From Verrucomicrobiia bacterium (GTDB lineage: Bacteria > Verrucomicrobiota > Verrucomicrobiia > JABWAM01): a stretch of DNA of 64,000 nucleotides. Of the stretch, positions 9,772-18,989 are shown in pieces. The stretch lies in contig JAQUAF010000007.1 in NCBI GenBank assembly GCA_028687435.1, positions 62,001-126,000 of the forward strand, given 5' to 3'. Under the pieces are notes generated by a model. It saw nothing but the letters and a program-made list of their open reading frames with translations, was not told the origin of the DNA and searched no databases. The first letter of the stretch is position 1, and each line of letters opens with the position of its first letter. The translations under genes and the position numbers were made by a program.

Positions 9772-12015
9772 ATGATCTGCTACGCTCATACGGCTCAAAA
9801 GCCGGACGGCAGCCCTGATGGTGATCAGACCAAGTGGCAGCCGCTGGCGGAGCATCTGCGTGGTGTCGCCGCGCTGGCCGGGGAGTTCGCCCGCCCATTG
9901 GGGCTGGAAACGGAGGCGGAATTGGCGGGGTTGTTGCATGACTTGGGAAAGTACTCTCAGCGGTTTCAGGAGCGCTTGCGCAATCCTAAAATTCATGGCA
10001 TTAAGCATTGGGCATTTGGCGCGGGACAGGCGCAAGCCATGAAAGCGGCACAAACTGCCTATGCTGTTGATGGACATCATACCGGCTTGCCTGCTTTCGG
10101 TGACTGGCGTCAGACACTTTTGAAGTTGGCCGATACCAATCTGGTTTTTGAATTGACCGGTTGCAGGGAGTCGCTTTCGGATTTACTGGCCCGTTTTTAT
10201 GCCGACCGCCTCGTTTTTCCATCGATTCCTCCTGTGCCTGGCAAAGACCATTTTGCCAACGCCTTGCGCACCCGGTTTCTTTTTAGTTGTCTTGTCGATG
10301 CCGACTTTCTCGATACAGAAAGGCATTTTGACGCGGAAACCGGGGGTCGGCGCGCTGTGCCGCCGCTGCAGGCTGAACAAAATCTCGAAATTCTTTTGGC
10401 TCATCTCAATGCCAAGTCAACCGAAGGTCCGATCAATCGCCTCCGGCGGCAATTACTTGCGGATTGTTTGACGGCTGCCGAGAAACAGCCCGGACTATTT
10501 ACTCTCACCGCGCCCACTGGCAGCGGCAAAACACTTTCTTCGCTTGCCTTTGCCTTAAAGCATATCGCTGCGCATAATGCCAACCTGCCTGTTGACGATT
10601 CGCGGCGATTTCGACGCATTATTGTGGTCATTCCATACACCAGCATTATTGAGCAAACGGCGCGGGTGTGCCGGGAATTGTTTGAACCGATTTTTGGAAC
10701 GGATTATGTTTTGGAACATCACAGCGCAGTTGCTCCACGTGAATTCAGCGATGACATTGGCAGGGATGCCGAGGAAGAACGTTTGCGCCGTGCCCGTTTG
10801 GCGTCGGAAAATTGGGCCGCGCCGATCATCGTTACCACCAGCGTCCAATTCTTTGAGAGCCTTTTTAATCACAAACCGTCAGGTTGCCGCAAACTTCACA
10901 ACATGGCTCGTTCGGTGGTGATTTTTGATGAGGTTCAAACCCTTCCGTCCCGACTTGTGCCATCGCTTCTCTCGGGAGTTAAACTGCTCACCCGGGATTA
11001 TGGTGTCACGGCGGTTTTTATGACTGCCACCCAGCCCGCCTTTGCCGCCGCGAAGGCGGCCTTGCCCTACGTCTGGAACCCTGTGGAAATTTCTTCCAAT
11101 CCCAATGCCATGGCTGATCTTATGCAACGGACGCGGATAGAATTGCCGGAACCGGAGCAAAAGCTTTCATGGTCTGAACTGGCCGCAAAACTTGTGGCGC
11201 AATCGCAAACACTTTGCGTGGTTAACACCACCAAAGACGCAAGGGAACTGTTTCGTCTTTTGCCAGCGGAAGATCGGTTCCATCTTTCCGCCCGGATGTG
11301 TCCGGCGCATCGGCAAATGAAATTGCGGGTTATTCGCGAACGGCTGGCCGAGGGGATGCCATGCCGGCTGGTTTCCACACAATTGATCGAGGCCGGCGTG
11401 GATGTGGATTTTCCCGTTGCTTTTCGCGCGCTTGGGCCGCTCGATTCGATCATTCAAACGGCGGGGCGTTGCAATCGTGAAGGACGTCACTGCCAACCCT
11501 GTCCGGTGGTTGTTTTTCGAACAACGGAAGGCAACGCTCCGCCCGGCGCATATCGGACAGCTGTTGCCAAAACCGAGGAATTTCTTTTTCACCATCCGAA
11601 CGCCCCCTTGCATCAGCCTGAAGTTTATCGTCAGTATTTTGCCGAACTTTACGGTTTGCTGGGACCGCAATCCGTCGAAGATGATCCGGTGTTTGTCGCG
11701 AGCAAAGCTTTTGATTTTCCGAAAGCGGCGGCCGAATGCCGGGTGGTTGGGGAGGAAACCCTCGGTGTTCTGGTAAAGTGGGAAGATGGCATTCAATTGA
11801 CTGAGAAGCTTCATCGACAAAAGCATTTTACCGCGGACGAGTGCCGTCGCGCCCAGCGTTTTTCCATCAACCTTTACCAGGGTGAATTTCAAAAAGCTCT
11901 GGCGAATGGCTGGTTGATTCAACCTGCCCCAGGATGGGACTTTTATGTTTGGAATTCACATTACGACGAAGATTTGGGCGCTTGCCATCCGGAAAGTGTT
12001 GACTTGGTTGTTTAA
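9772..12015 (+). CDS. cas3: CRISPR-associated helicase/nuclease Cas3 (HD + DExH), type I-C
   Basis: HD 'LAGLLHDLGKYSQRFQ', Walker A 'LTAPTGSGKTLSSLAFALKH', 'VIFDEVQTLP', 'VSTQLIEAGVDVDFP'. Confidence 0.95.
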   Translation: MICYAHTAQKPDGSPDGDQTKWQPLAEHLRGVAALAGEFARPLGLETEAELAGLLHDLGKYSQRFQERLRNPKIHGIKHWAFGAGQAQAMKAAQTAYAVDGHHTGLPAFGDWRQTLLKLADTNLVFELTGCRESLSDLLARFYADRLVFPSIPPVPGKDHFANALRTRFLFSCLVDADFLDTERHFDAETGGRRAVPPLQAEQNLEILLAHLNAKSTEGPINRLRRQLLADCLTAAEKQPGLFTLTAPTGSGKTLSSLAFALKHIAAHNANLPVDDSRRFRRIIVVIPYTSIIEQTARVCRELFEPIFGTDYVLEHHSAVAPREFSDDIGRDAEEERLRRARLASENWAAPIIVTTSVQFFESLFNHKPSGCRKLHNMARSVVIFDEVQTLPSRLVPSLLSGVKLLTRDYGVTAVFMTATQPAFAAAKAALPYVWNPVEISSNPNAMADLMQRTRIELPEPEQKLSWSELAAKLVAQSQTLCVVNTTKDARELFRLLPAEDRFHLSARMCPAHRQMKLRVIRERLAEGMPCRLVSTQLIEAGVDVDFPVAFRALGPLDSIIQTAGRCNREGRHCQPCPVVVFRTTEGNAPPGAYRTAVAKTEEFLFHHPNAPLHQPEVYRQYFAELYGLLGPQSVEDDPVFVASKAFDFPKAAAECRVVGEETLGVLVKWEDGIQLTEKLHRQKHFTADECRRAQRFSINLYQGEFQKALANGWLIQPAPGWDFYVWNSHYDEDLGACHPESVDLVV

Positions 12016-12039
12016 TCATTCAGTTTATCCTTTATCCAA

Positions 12040-12762
12040 ATGAATATGCATGTGTATTTGCGTGTCTGGGGAGATTTGGCCTGTTTCACCCGCCCGGAAA
12101 TGAAAGTTGAACGGGTGAGTTACCAGGTTCTGACGCCCAGCGCAGCCCGCGGAATTTTGGAGGCCATTCTTTACCGCCCTCAATTTCGCTGGGCTATCCG
12201 CCGGATTGCGGTGAAGAAACCGATCCGATTTATTTCCTTTCGCCGCAACGAGGTGAAATCCCGCCTGTCGCCGCGCAATCCGGAACCCCTCCTGGCTGAT
12301 GAAGACCGCACTCAACGCAACACCCTTGCCTTGCGAGATGTGGAATACGTTATCGAGGCTGGGTTGCGCCTCACCGCCTTGGCTGGCGAACGCCGCAAGC
12401 CGCCGGCAAACCCGGAAGATCAGGAGCCTGATTCAGAGCAAAAATACTTCGCGATGTTTCGCCGCCGCGCGGAAAAAGGCCAGTGCTTTGTCCAACCCTG
12501 TTTTGGCTGCCGCGAATTTCCCGCCCACTTTGAATTGGTTGATGAATCGGCCATGCGGATTCATCCCGGCCAAAACCCCGACACGGACCTCGGCTTGATG
12601 CTTTACGATGTGTTTGATCTCGATGTGGCGCATGAGCAGAAACCCGGCAAAATGGAGCAGCCCCGTCCGCGCATCACCTTTTTTCCCGCCACGCTCAGGG
12701 ATGGGGTGATAAAGGTGCCGGATTGGACTGAAATGAAGACACAATTCGGAGGCGCCGCATGA
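12040..12762 (+). CDS. cas5c: Cas5c (Cas5d), type I-C
   Basis: 'SYQVLTPSAARGILEAILYRPQFRWAIRRIAVKKPIRFISFRRNEV' and 'GCREFPAHFEL'; position between cas3 and cas8c. Confidence 0.93.
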   Translation: MNMHVYLRVWGDLACFTRPEMKVERVSYQVLTPSAARGILEAILYRPQFRWAIRRIAVKKPIRFISFRRNEVKSRLSPRNPEPLLADEDRTQRNTLALRDVEYVIEAGLRLTALAGERRKPPANPEDQEPDSEQKYFAMFRRRAEKGQCFVQPCFGCREFPAHFELVDESAMRIHPGQNPDTDLGLMLYDVFDLDVAHEQKPGKMEQPRPRITFFPATLRDGVIKVPDWTEMKTQFGGAA

Positions 12763-14546
12763 TGTTGCAAGCTCTCATCGCTTACGCGGAGCGCGAAAAC
12801 CTCGGCGATCCGGATTTCGAAACTGTGGGGGTGCGCTGGTGGATTCCAATAACACATCAGGGAAAATTGGCAGGTCCTCCAATCGAGCTTTTCAACGATG
12901 AAGATACCCGAAAACCCAAACGTGTTCGTCGACCGTTCACCCGAAATGATGAGGTCGGGCATGGTAAAGCCCATTTTCTTGCGGACAACTTGGAACGCGC
13001 ACTTGCTTTCTTTGATTTGCAGAGTGCAGGGCAGTCAGCAGCCAGACATAATCAGCATCAATACTTTAAGAGTCTGTTGGTCGAAGCCGCCGCTGCTTGT
13101 CCGAACGAAGCTCCAAAACTTCAAGCCATTTTGTCTTTCCTAAACGACAAGGAACAAATTGACCGGCTTCACGTCGTGTTGCGTGAGCAAAAGCCCAATT
13201 CCAGCGATAACATGACTTTTTTAGTAGATACTGCAGATCTACTGAAATCCGAGGAGATCATTAAATTCTGGCGCAATCGTCGAGCAACAAAGAGAGCGGC
13301 GCAAGCTTGCAAACCAAAGATGTGTCTTGCTACCGGACGGCTTGCAGAAGCTGTGCAAACGACCGAACCAATCAAAGGTGTTCCGGGAGGTCGCACCAGC
13401 GGTGATCGCTTGATTGCTTTTAACAAGGAGTGTCCCGCATTTAACTCCTTCGGTTTAGAACAGGCTCAAAACGCACCACTTTCCGACGAAGCGGCAAACA
13501 AATTCCGTGGGGCACTAGAGGTTTTGATTGAGAAAAGTCGAAAACAGGGACTCGCCTTCTATTACAAGTCCAGCAGCGGAGGAGGAGGACACATCCACCT
13601 TCACTGGACCCGCCAGTTTATCGAGTTCGACCCCTTGGAACCTGTGGTGAGTGCAGATCCGGAAATCATCAAGAGGCTTTTCGCATCCGTTCATCGCGGC
13701 AAACAAGTTGTTGGTGTGGATAATAATGCATACTATTGTCTCAGCCTCTCTGGTAATCGCGGACGTATTGTTGTTCGTGATTGGCTGGAGTCAAGTGTGT
13801 TCGAAGTGGAATGCCACGTTGCGGATTGGTTTCGATCGTTGTCCATCATTAATTTCGACGGAGTTACAGTTCGCCGTGACTTTGGTCTCTGGTCTTTACT
13901 TGCCGTTTTGGTTCCGCGTAAAGATGGCAAGCCTGACTTTGAGAAATTGGCACCGCAAGTTGCTACACAAGTTTTGTTTGCGGCGCTTCGCGGCACTCCG
14001 TTGCCTCAACCTGCACTTGCCGCAGCCTTGCGCCGCCAACAAGTGGAGTTTCGAAAATCTGACGATGAATTCGATCCCAAATTTAACCCGGCGCGCATTG
14101 CTCTTATCAAGGCGTATCTGATTCGCTCTGCCAATTTTAACCTGAACCAAAAGGATTGTATGACTGAATGCCTGAATCCCGAATCCCGCGACCCAGCTTA
14201 CCTCTGCGGTCGTTTGTTTGCGGTTTTTGACCGCCTGCAATATCTTGCTCTCCAAAACGTGAATGCCGGCGTGGTTGAGCGTTACTATGCCAGCGCCAGC
14301 ACCACCCCGGCATTGGTCATGGGCCGGCTTTTTCGCAATGCCCAATTTCATTTGGCCAAGGCGAACGGTGGCATCGCCGAAAATATCCGCAAGGATTTTG
14401 AAATGATCGCCAACGCCTTGGGTGAAAAATTTCCGCCAACGCTTACATTGGAAGAGCAAGGCTGTTTTGCCCTCGGCTATTACCATCAGAAAGCCGAGTA
14501 CCGCCGCCGTGCGGCTGAACGCAAAGAGGATGAAGCCAAAAATTGA
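12759..14546 (+). CDS. cas8c: Cas8c (Csd1), type I-C large subunit
   Basis: Position between cas5 and cas7, ATGA overlap with cas5, C-terminal 'LCGRLFAVFDRLQYLALQ..VVERYYASASTTPALVMGRLFRNAQFHLAK' typical of Csd1. Confidence 0.93.
   Translation: MMLQALIAYAERENLGDPDFETVGVRWWIPITHQGKLAGPPIELFNDEDTRKPKRVRRPFTRNDEVGHGKAHFLADNLERALAFFDLQSAGQSAARHNQHQYFKSLLVEAAAACPNEAPKLQAILSFLNDKEQIDRLHVVLREQKPNSSDNMTFLVDTADLLKSEEIIKFWRNRRATKRAAQACKPKMCLATGRLAEAVQTTEPIKGVPGGRTSGDRLIAFNKECPAFNSFGLEQAQNAPLSDEAANKFRGALEVLIEKSRKQGLAFYYKSSSGGGGHIHLHWTRQFIEFDPLEPVVSADPEIIKRLFASVHRGKQVVGVDNNAYYCLSLSGNRGRIVVRDWLESSVFEVECHVADWFRSLSIINFDGVTVRRDFGLWSLLAVLVPRKDGKPDFEKLAPQVATQVLFAALRGTPLPQPALAAALRRQQVEFRKSDDEFDPKFNPARIALIKAYLIRSANFNLNQKDCMTECLNPESRDPAYLCGRLFAVFDRLQYLALQNVNAGVVERYYASASTTPALVMGRLFRNAQFHLAKANGGIAENIRKDFEMIANALGEKFPPTLTLEEQGCFALGYYHQKAEYRRRAAERKEDEAKN
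14160..14546 (+). CDS. Candidate internally initiated Cas11c small subunit (in-frame within cas8c)
   Basis: In-frame ATG at 14160 preceded by AAAAGGA; the product corresponds to the helical C-terminal part of Cas8c, as described for other type I-C systems. Confidence 0.45.
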   Translation: MTECLNPESRDPAYLCGRLFAVFDRLQYLALQNVNAGVVERYYASASTTPALVMGRLFRNAQFHLAKANGGIAENIRKDFEMIANALGEKFPPTLTLEEQGCFALGYYHQKAEYRRRAAERKEDEAKN

Positions 14547-14585
14547 CCCCTGAATCATCTTTTCAACCCAAAACCTGAAATCCCC

Positions 14586-15452
14586 ATGAATCCCATCATC
14601 AACCGCTACGACTTCGTTTATCTCTTCGACTGTAAAGACGGCAACCCCAACGGCGATCCCGACGCCGCCAACGCCCCGCGTATTGATCCGCAGGACATGC
14701 ATGGGCTGGTTAGCGATGTGTGTCTTAAACGCAAGATTCGCAATTTTGTACTGCTGGCGAAACAAGCCAAAGAGCCATTTGACATCTTTGTCCAGCAAGG
14801 AGCGGTCTTGAATGATAAAATTCTTGATGCTCACAAGGGGCTTGGTCATGACGTGGACGCGAAAACCAAAAAGGCAACCCGTGAGCAGGTCGGAACTGCC
14901 CGAAACCGGATGTGCCAGCGGTATTATGACGTCCGTGCTTTTGGCGCTGTCATGTCTACCGGCGCCAATGCTGGTCAAGTTCGCGGCCCTGTTCAACTCA
15001 GTTTTAGCCGTTCCCTTGATTCCATTCTGCCGCTGGATTTGAGTATTACGCGCATGGCAGTTACCGATGCCAAGGAAGCCAATGCGCCCAACCAGACAAT
15101 GGGCCGCAAAAATCTCATTCCCTACGGCCTTTATCGTTGCCATGGATTCATCAGCGCCAATCTTGCGGCGGAAACCGGATTTACCGACGATGACCTTGGT
15201 TTGCTTTGGGAAGCCTTGAAAAACATGTTTGATCATGATCGTTCGGCGGCGCGCGGCACGATGGCTCCCCAGAAGCTTGTTGTTTTCAAGCATTCTTCGA
15301 CATTGGGCAACGCCCCGGCGCACAAGCTGTTTGAACGCGTGCAGGTCAAACGCAAAGCGGGTGTGGCGGCGGCGCGGTTGTTTGCCGACTATGACTTTGT
15401 CATCGACCGGGAGGCCCTGCCTGCCGGGATTGAACTGATGGAGTTGATCTGA
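14586..15452 (+). CDS. cas7c: Cas7c (Csd2), type I-C backbone subunit
   Basis: 'NRYDFVYLFDCKDGNPNGDPDAANAPRIDPQDMHGLVSDVCLKRKIRNFV' is a hallmark Csd2 N-terminus. Confidence 0.96.
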   Translation: MNPIINRYDFVYLFDCKDGNPNGDPDAANAPRIDPQDMHGLVSDVCLKRKIRNFVLLAKQAKEPFDIFVQQGAVLNDKILDAHKGLGHDVDAKTKKATREQVGTARNRMCQRYYDVRAFGAVMSTGANAGQVRGPVQLSFSRSLDSILPLDLSITRMAVTDAKEANAPNQTMGRKNLIPYGLYRCHGFISANLAAETGFTDDDLGLLWEALKNMFDHDRSAARGTMAPQKLVVFKHSSTLGNAPAHKLFERVQVKRKAGVAAARLFADYDFVIDREALPAGIELMELI

Positions 15453-15542
15453 CAACTGGAACGGATTGCGGCCTGAACGTGACAACCACGCTTAAAAGGG
15501 ATATGTTTCTTTGAACCAGAAGGTTAAGCACAGGAGAAAGTT

Positions 15543-15773
15543 ATGATATTTCATCGCATTACCGTGGATCCGATCCAGATGGGCGGGGTTGCGTGCATTC
15601 GGCATCTCCGCATTCCCGTGGCAACAGTCGTGGAGATGGTGGCGCAAGGAATGTCCTCACCGGAGATCCTCGCCAACTATCCCGATTTGGAGAAAGAAGA
15701 TATTGGTGAAGCTTTGAATTTTGCGGCTGAGGCGTTGCGCGAAAGGCAATTGCCCGTGCTCCTTTCCGCATGA
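15543..15773 (+). CDS. DUF433 family antitoxin
   Basis: '[58 protein letters not shown]' typical of DUF433; overlaps the next ORF (ATGA). Confidence 0.88.
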   Translation: MIFHRITVDPIQMGGVACIRHLRIPVATVVEMVAQGMSSPEILANYPDLEKEDIGEALNFAAEALRERQLPVLLSA

Positions 15774-16144
15774 GATTCCTGGTAGACAATGCGCTTTCCC
15801 CGGCTTTGGCGGAGGGGTTGCGCCGCCTGGGGCACGTGGCGTTGCATGTGCGCGATTTGGGCATGCAGACCGCTTCGGATAACGAGATTTTCGCCTATGC
15901 CGCCAATGAAGAGCGTATTGTTGTTTCAGCAGATACTGATTTTGGGACGTTGCTTGCCTTGCGAAACGAACGGCAACCTTCGGTGATTTTGTTTCGGGGA
16001 CAAACTTCGCGGCGGCCAGAGACGCAGACGGCCTTGTTGGCGGCTAATTTACCCGCTTTGGAAAAAGAATTAATCCATGGTTGCATTGTGGTGATTGAGG
16101 AGCGGCGCATTAGGGTGCGCCTGCTGCCGATTGGTGGAGAATAA
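15770..16144 (+). CDS. DUF5615 family PIN-like toxin
   Basis: '[64 protein letters not shown]' typical of the DUF5615 PIN-like fold. Confidence 0.88.
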   Translation: MRFLVDNALSPALAEGLRRLGHVALHVRDLGMQTASDNEIFAYAANEERIVVSADTDFGTLLALRNERQPSVILFRGQTSRRPETQTALLAANLPALEKELIHGCIVVIEERRIRVRLLPIGGE

Positions 16145-16168
16145 AAAGCGTTCAGCCTCCGTAGTTTT

Positions 16169-16774
16169 ATGGAAATGATGGCGCTCAGTCTTCTCAACGA
16201 TTTCCTCTACTGCCCCCGCCGGGCGGGCTTGAAGGGGATTGACGGTTATCGGAGCGCCAACGAGCATACGGTCATTGGCACGTTGGCTCATGAGCATGCG
16301 GATTTGCCGGGATACGAGATGGTCAGGGGAGTGAAGTTGTTGCGGGGGTTGCCGGTGTGGTCGGAACGGCTGGGGCTTTCGGGGAAAGCGGACATTGTTG
16401 AGCGGCATCCGGACGGCGCGCTATGCCCGGTGGAGTATAAAAAAGGGAAGCGGCGGCAATTCGACAACGACGATGCGCAACTTTGCGCCCAAGCGCTTTG
16501 TTTGGAGGAGATGTTCAAAATGCGCGTCGAACGCGGCGCCATTTTTCATGCAACCAGCAAACGGCGGCGGGAGGTGGAGTTTGATGTTGCGTTGCGGCAG
16601 TTGACCGAGGAGGCCATCGGCAGGATGCGGCAGACGATTGAAAGGGGAGAGATTTCGCCGGCAGGTTTCAAGCCGGCCTGCAAGGAGTGTTCGCTTTACT
16701 CCATTTGTTTGCCCGAGGTTGCTGTCGAACCCGGCGCCTGGCAGCGAAAGGCGCAAGCCCTGTTTGAGGTTTAA
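16169..16774 (+). CDS. cas4: CRISPR-associated exonuclease Cas4
   Basis: 'SLLNDFLYCPRRAGL', 'GKADIVE', 'CPVEYKKGKRR', C-terminal cysteine cluster 'CKECSLYSIC'. Confidence 0.95.
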   Translation: MEMMALSLLNDFLYCPRRAGLKGIDGYRSANEHTVIGTLAHEHADLPGYEMVRGVKLLRGLPVWSERLGLSGKADIVERHPDGALCPVEYKKGKRRQFDNDDAQLCAQALCLEEMFKMRVERGAIFHATSKRRREVEFDVALRQLTEEAIGRMRQTIERGEISPAGFKPACKECSLYSICLPEVAVEPGAWQRKAQALFEV

Positions 16775-16792
16775 TTCGCAATCAAAGGCGCC

Positions 16793-17893
16793 ATGAACAT
16801 CCAGCAAAACACCCTTTATTTGTTGACGCCCGGCAGCTATGTGAATCGCGATCATCTGACACTGCAGGTGGAGGTTCCGGAATATCCCCCGGATTTGCCG
16901 CGCGAGGAGCGCGCGCCGGACAAGGTCAGCGGCAAACGCAGACTTTCGGTGCCGATTCATCATCTGGAATCCATTTGTGTGTTTGGTCCGTCCACGATCA
17001 GCGCGCCCGCCATGAATTTGTGCTGGGCTCAGGGCGTGGCCGTGAATTTTCTCTCCGAAACCGGCTATTTCCTGGCCCGCTTGACCGGTGTGGCGGATAC
17101 GAGTGTCACCTTGCGCCGCACGCAGTTTCGGGCGGCGGACGATCCAGCCAGGGCGGCCTCCATGGCCCGGCAAATGATCGCCGGCAAGATTCAGAATGGG
17201 CGGAACAGTTTGTTGCGGGCGGCGCGGGAAAACGAAAACGCCGCCGAGCAACAGCAACTCCAGCAGGTGGCGGATGGGTTGGCGCGGCAGATTCGCCGGT
17301 TGGGCGAGTTGAAGATCACGGGCGAGTCCTCGCAGATCGACGAAATCCGGGGAGCCGAAGGCCTGGCGGGGCAGCAGTATTTCTCCGTGTTCACGCTGAT
17401 GTTGAAGCAGCAGCGCGAACACTTTGCCTTTACCGTGCGCAGTCGGCGGCCCCCGCGGGACCGGATCAACTGTCTGCTTTCGTATCTTTACGCCTTGGTG
17501 CGGCACGATTGTATTGCCGCGTTGACCTGCGTGGGGTTGGATCCGTTTGTGGGTTTTTTGCATGTGGACCGTCCCAACCGGCCGTCACTGGCCTTGGATT
17601 TGATGGAGGAATTTCGACCGTGGCTGGCCGACCGGCTGGCGGTGACGCTGATCAACCGGCAGCAGATTTTGCCGGAGCATTTTGTGGAGCGGGAAGGGGG
17701 CGCGGTGGAGTTTGCCGAAGACGGACGAAAGGCGGTGATCAAAGCCTATCAGGAACGCAAACAGGAAACGTTGAGTCATCCGCTGTTGGAACGGAATTTG
17801 CGTCTTGCTCAAATGCCGTGCATCCAGGCCCGGTTGCTGGCGCGTCATTTGCGGGGTGATCTGCCCGGCTATATTCCTCTGACGCCAAAATAG
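16793..17893 (+). CDS. cas1: CRISPR-associated endonuclease Cas1 (type I-C)
   Basis: 'LYLLTPGSYVNRDHLTLQVEVPE', 'DPARAASMARQMIAGKIQNGR', 'GLDPFVGFLHVDRPNRPSLALDLMEEFRPWLADRLAVTLINR'. Confidence 0.96.
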   Translation: MNIQQNTLYLLTPGSYVNRDHLTLQVEVPEYPPDLPREERAPDKVSGKRRLSVPIHHLESICVFGPSTISAPAMNLCWAQGVAVNFLSETGYFLARLTGVADTSVTLRRTQFRAADDPARAASMARQMIAGKIQNGRNSLLRAARENENAAEQQQLQQVADGLARQIRRLGELKITGESSQIDEIRGAEGLAGQQYFSVFTLMLKQQREHFAFTVRSRRPPRDRINCLLSYLYALVRHDCIAALTCVGLDPFVGFLHVDRPNRPSLALDLMEEFRPWLADRLAVTLINRQQILPEHFVEREGGAVEFAEDGRKAVIKAYQERKQETLSHPLLERNLRLAQMPCIQARLLARHLRGDLPGYIPLTPK

Positions 17894-17905
17894 AGGAGGC
17901 GATTC

Positions 17906-18199
17906 ATGGTTATTTTGATCACTTACGATGTCAGTTTGGTGGACGAGAAAGCCGGGCAGCGACGTTTGCGCCGCGTGGCGCAGGCGTGCAAGGATTACGG
18001 CACGCGAGTGCAAAAATCGGTGTTTGAGTGCCAGGTGGGCGGCCAGGAATGGGCCTTGTTGCGGGATCGCTTGTTGAGCGAGATCAAGGAGGAAGAGGAT
18101 TCCTTGCGGTTTTATTTTCTGGATGAACGGGCGGCGGGGCGGACCGAGCATCATGGCGTGGCCAAGCCGCTTAATCTGACGGAACCCCTGATTGTGTGA
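17906..18199 (+). CDS. cas2: CRISPR-associated endoribonuclease Cas2
   Basis: 'MVILITYDVSLVDEKAGQRRLRRVAQACKDYGTRVQKSVFEC'. Confidence 0.96.
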   Translation: MVILITYDVSLVDEKAGQRRLRRVAQACKDYGTRVQKSVFECQVGGQEWALLRDRLLSEIKEEEDSLRFYFLDERAAGRTEHHGVAKPLNLTEPLIV

Positions 18200-18387
18200 A
18201 AAACCCGTCGCGAACCCCAAGTGACAGCCTTTGCGCCGGGGGTTCGCGGAACGGTGCAACCCCTTGGGAAACAGACAGTTGGGCTTGTTCTTTGACATTG
18301 ATCGAATGTTTGGCCCAATTGTTGGCTGACAGGTTCGCGAAAAGGTGGTTATAAAGTGTTGCGGCCAAGGGGGAACCCGAGGCCGTC

Positions 18388-18555
18388 ATCGCCCCGGGCG
18401 AAAGCTCGGGGCGCGGATTGAAACATTGGAAAAAGTTTGCCGCTGGAAACCCTGGCCAAGATCGCCCCGGGCGAAAGCTCGGGGCGCGGATTGAAACCTG
18501 CACATCACCTATCACAAGGCGGCGATGACCTATCGCCCCGGGCGCAGATTGAAAC
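18388..18555 (+). CRISPR. Short CRISPR array: 2 intact 37-nt repeats + 1 degenerate 24-nt terminal repeat, 2 spacers
   Basis: ATCGCCCCGGGCGAAAGCTCGGGGCGCGGATTGAAAC at 18388-18424 and 18461-18497; degenerate ATCGCCCCGGGCGCAGATTGAAAC at 18532-18555. Spacers 18425-18460 (36 nt) and 18498-18531 (34 nt). 3' GGATTGAAAC as in type I-C repeats. Confidence 0.93.
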
Positions 18556-18934
18556 GTGGCACTTTTTTGGTCGTGACCAACACTGTTTGATCCAGATATT
18601 CAAGATGTCCCCAGATCAGGCCCTGATTGAGTTTCCATGCATTTTTCGGGAGTTCCGCCAAGCCGCTGCGATGTCCCAAGAGCGCCGAGGCCTCAAAAAA
18701 GCAGACTCTTTTGGCAAGGGGACGGATGTGCGCCAGTCCAATTTTCGGAGGCCCCAGTCGGCTGCTGGGCCATGCCAGCATCATGGTGAAACGCCTTTCC
18801 GGCGATGAGTGGATTAGTTTGTTGTCTTCCAGCAGGGTGATCAAGTGTTGCCTCAATAAACCGGCTTGTTTATCGGCAAATTCCAACATCGCCTCGTATT
18901 CTTCGCGTTCAAGCTGCGTCAGGGCCTCCGCCAC
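18530..18934 (-). CDS. Hypothetical protein; its C-terminus reads through the degenerate CRISPR repeat
   Basis: 134-aa ORF with a helical N-terminus 'MAEALTQLEREEYEAMLEFADKQAGLLRQHLITLLEDNKL'; no family recognised. Confidence 0.3.
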   Translation of the reverse strand: MAEALTQLEREEYEAMLEFADKQAGLLRQHLITLLEDNKLIHSSPERRFTMMLAWPSSRLGPPKIGLAHIRPLAKRVCFFEASALLGHRSGLAELPKNAWKLNQGLIWGHLEYLDQTVLVTTKKVPRFNLRPGR

Positions 18935-18989
18935 GATTCCGGACGGCCAGACGCCGACGCTTGGTCCGCCCCGCCGGTTTTTCCAGCGG

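Noticed and set aside
13896-15485. 529-aa minus-strand ORF opposite cas8c/cas7
   Set aside because: Lies antisense to well-supported cas genes, no recognisable domains, basic/low-complexity composition typical of shadow ORFs.
16421-17563. 380-aa minus-strand ORF over cas4/cas1
   Set aside because: Antisense shadow of cas4 and cas1.
18556-18960. Possible additional degenerate CRISPR repeats after the array
   Set aside because: No further match to the repeat was seen by eye after 18555.
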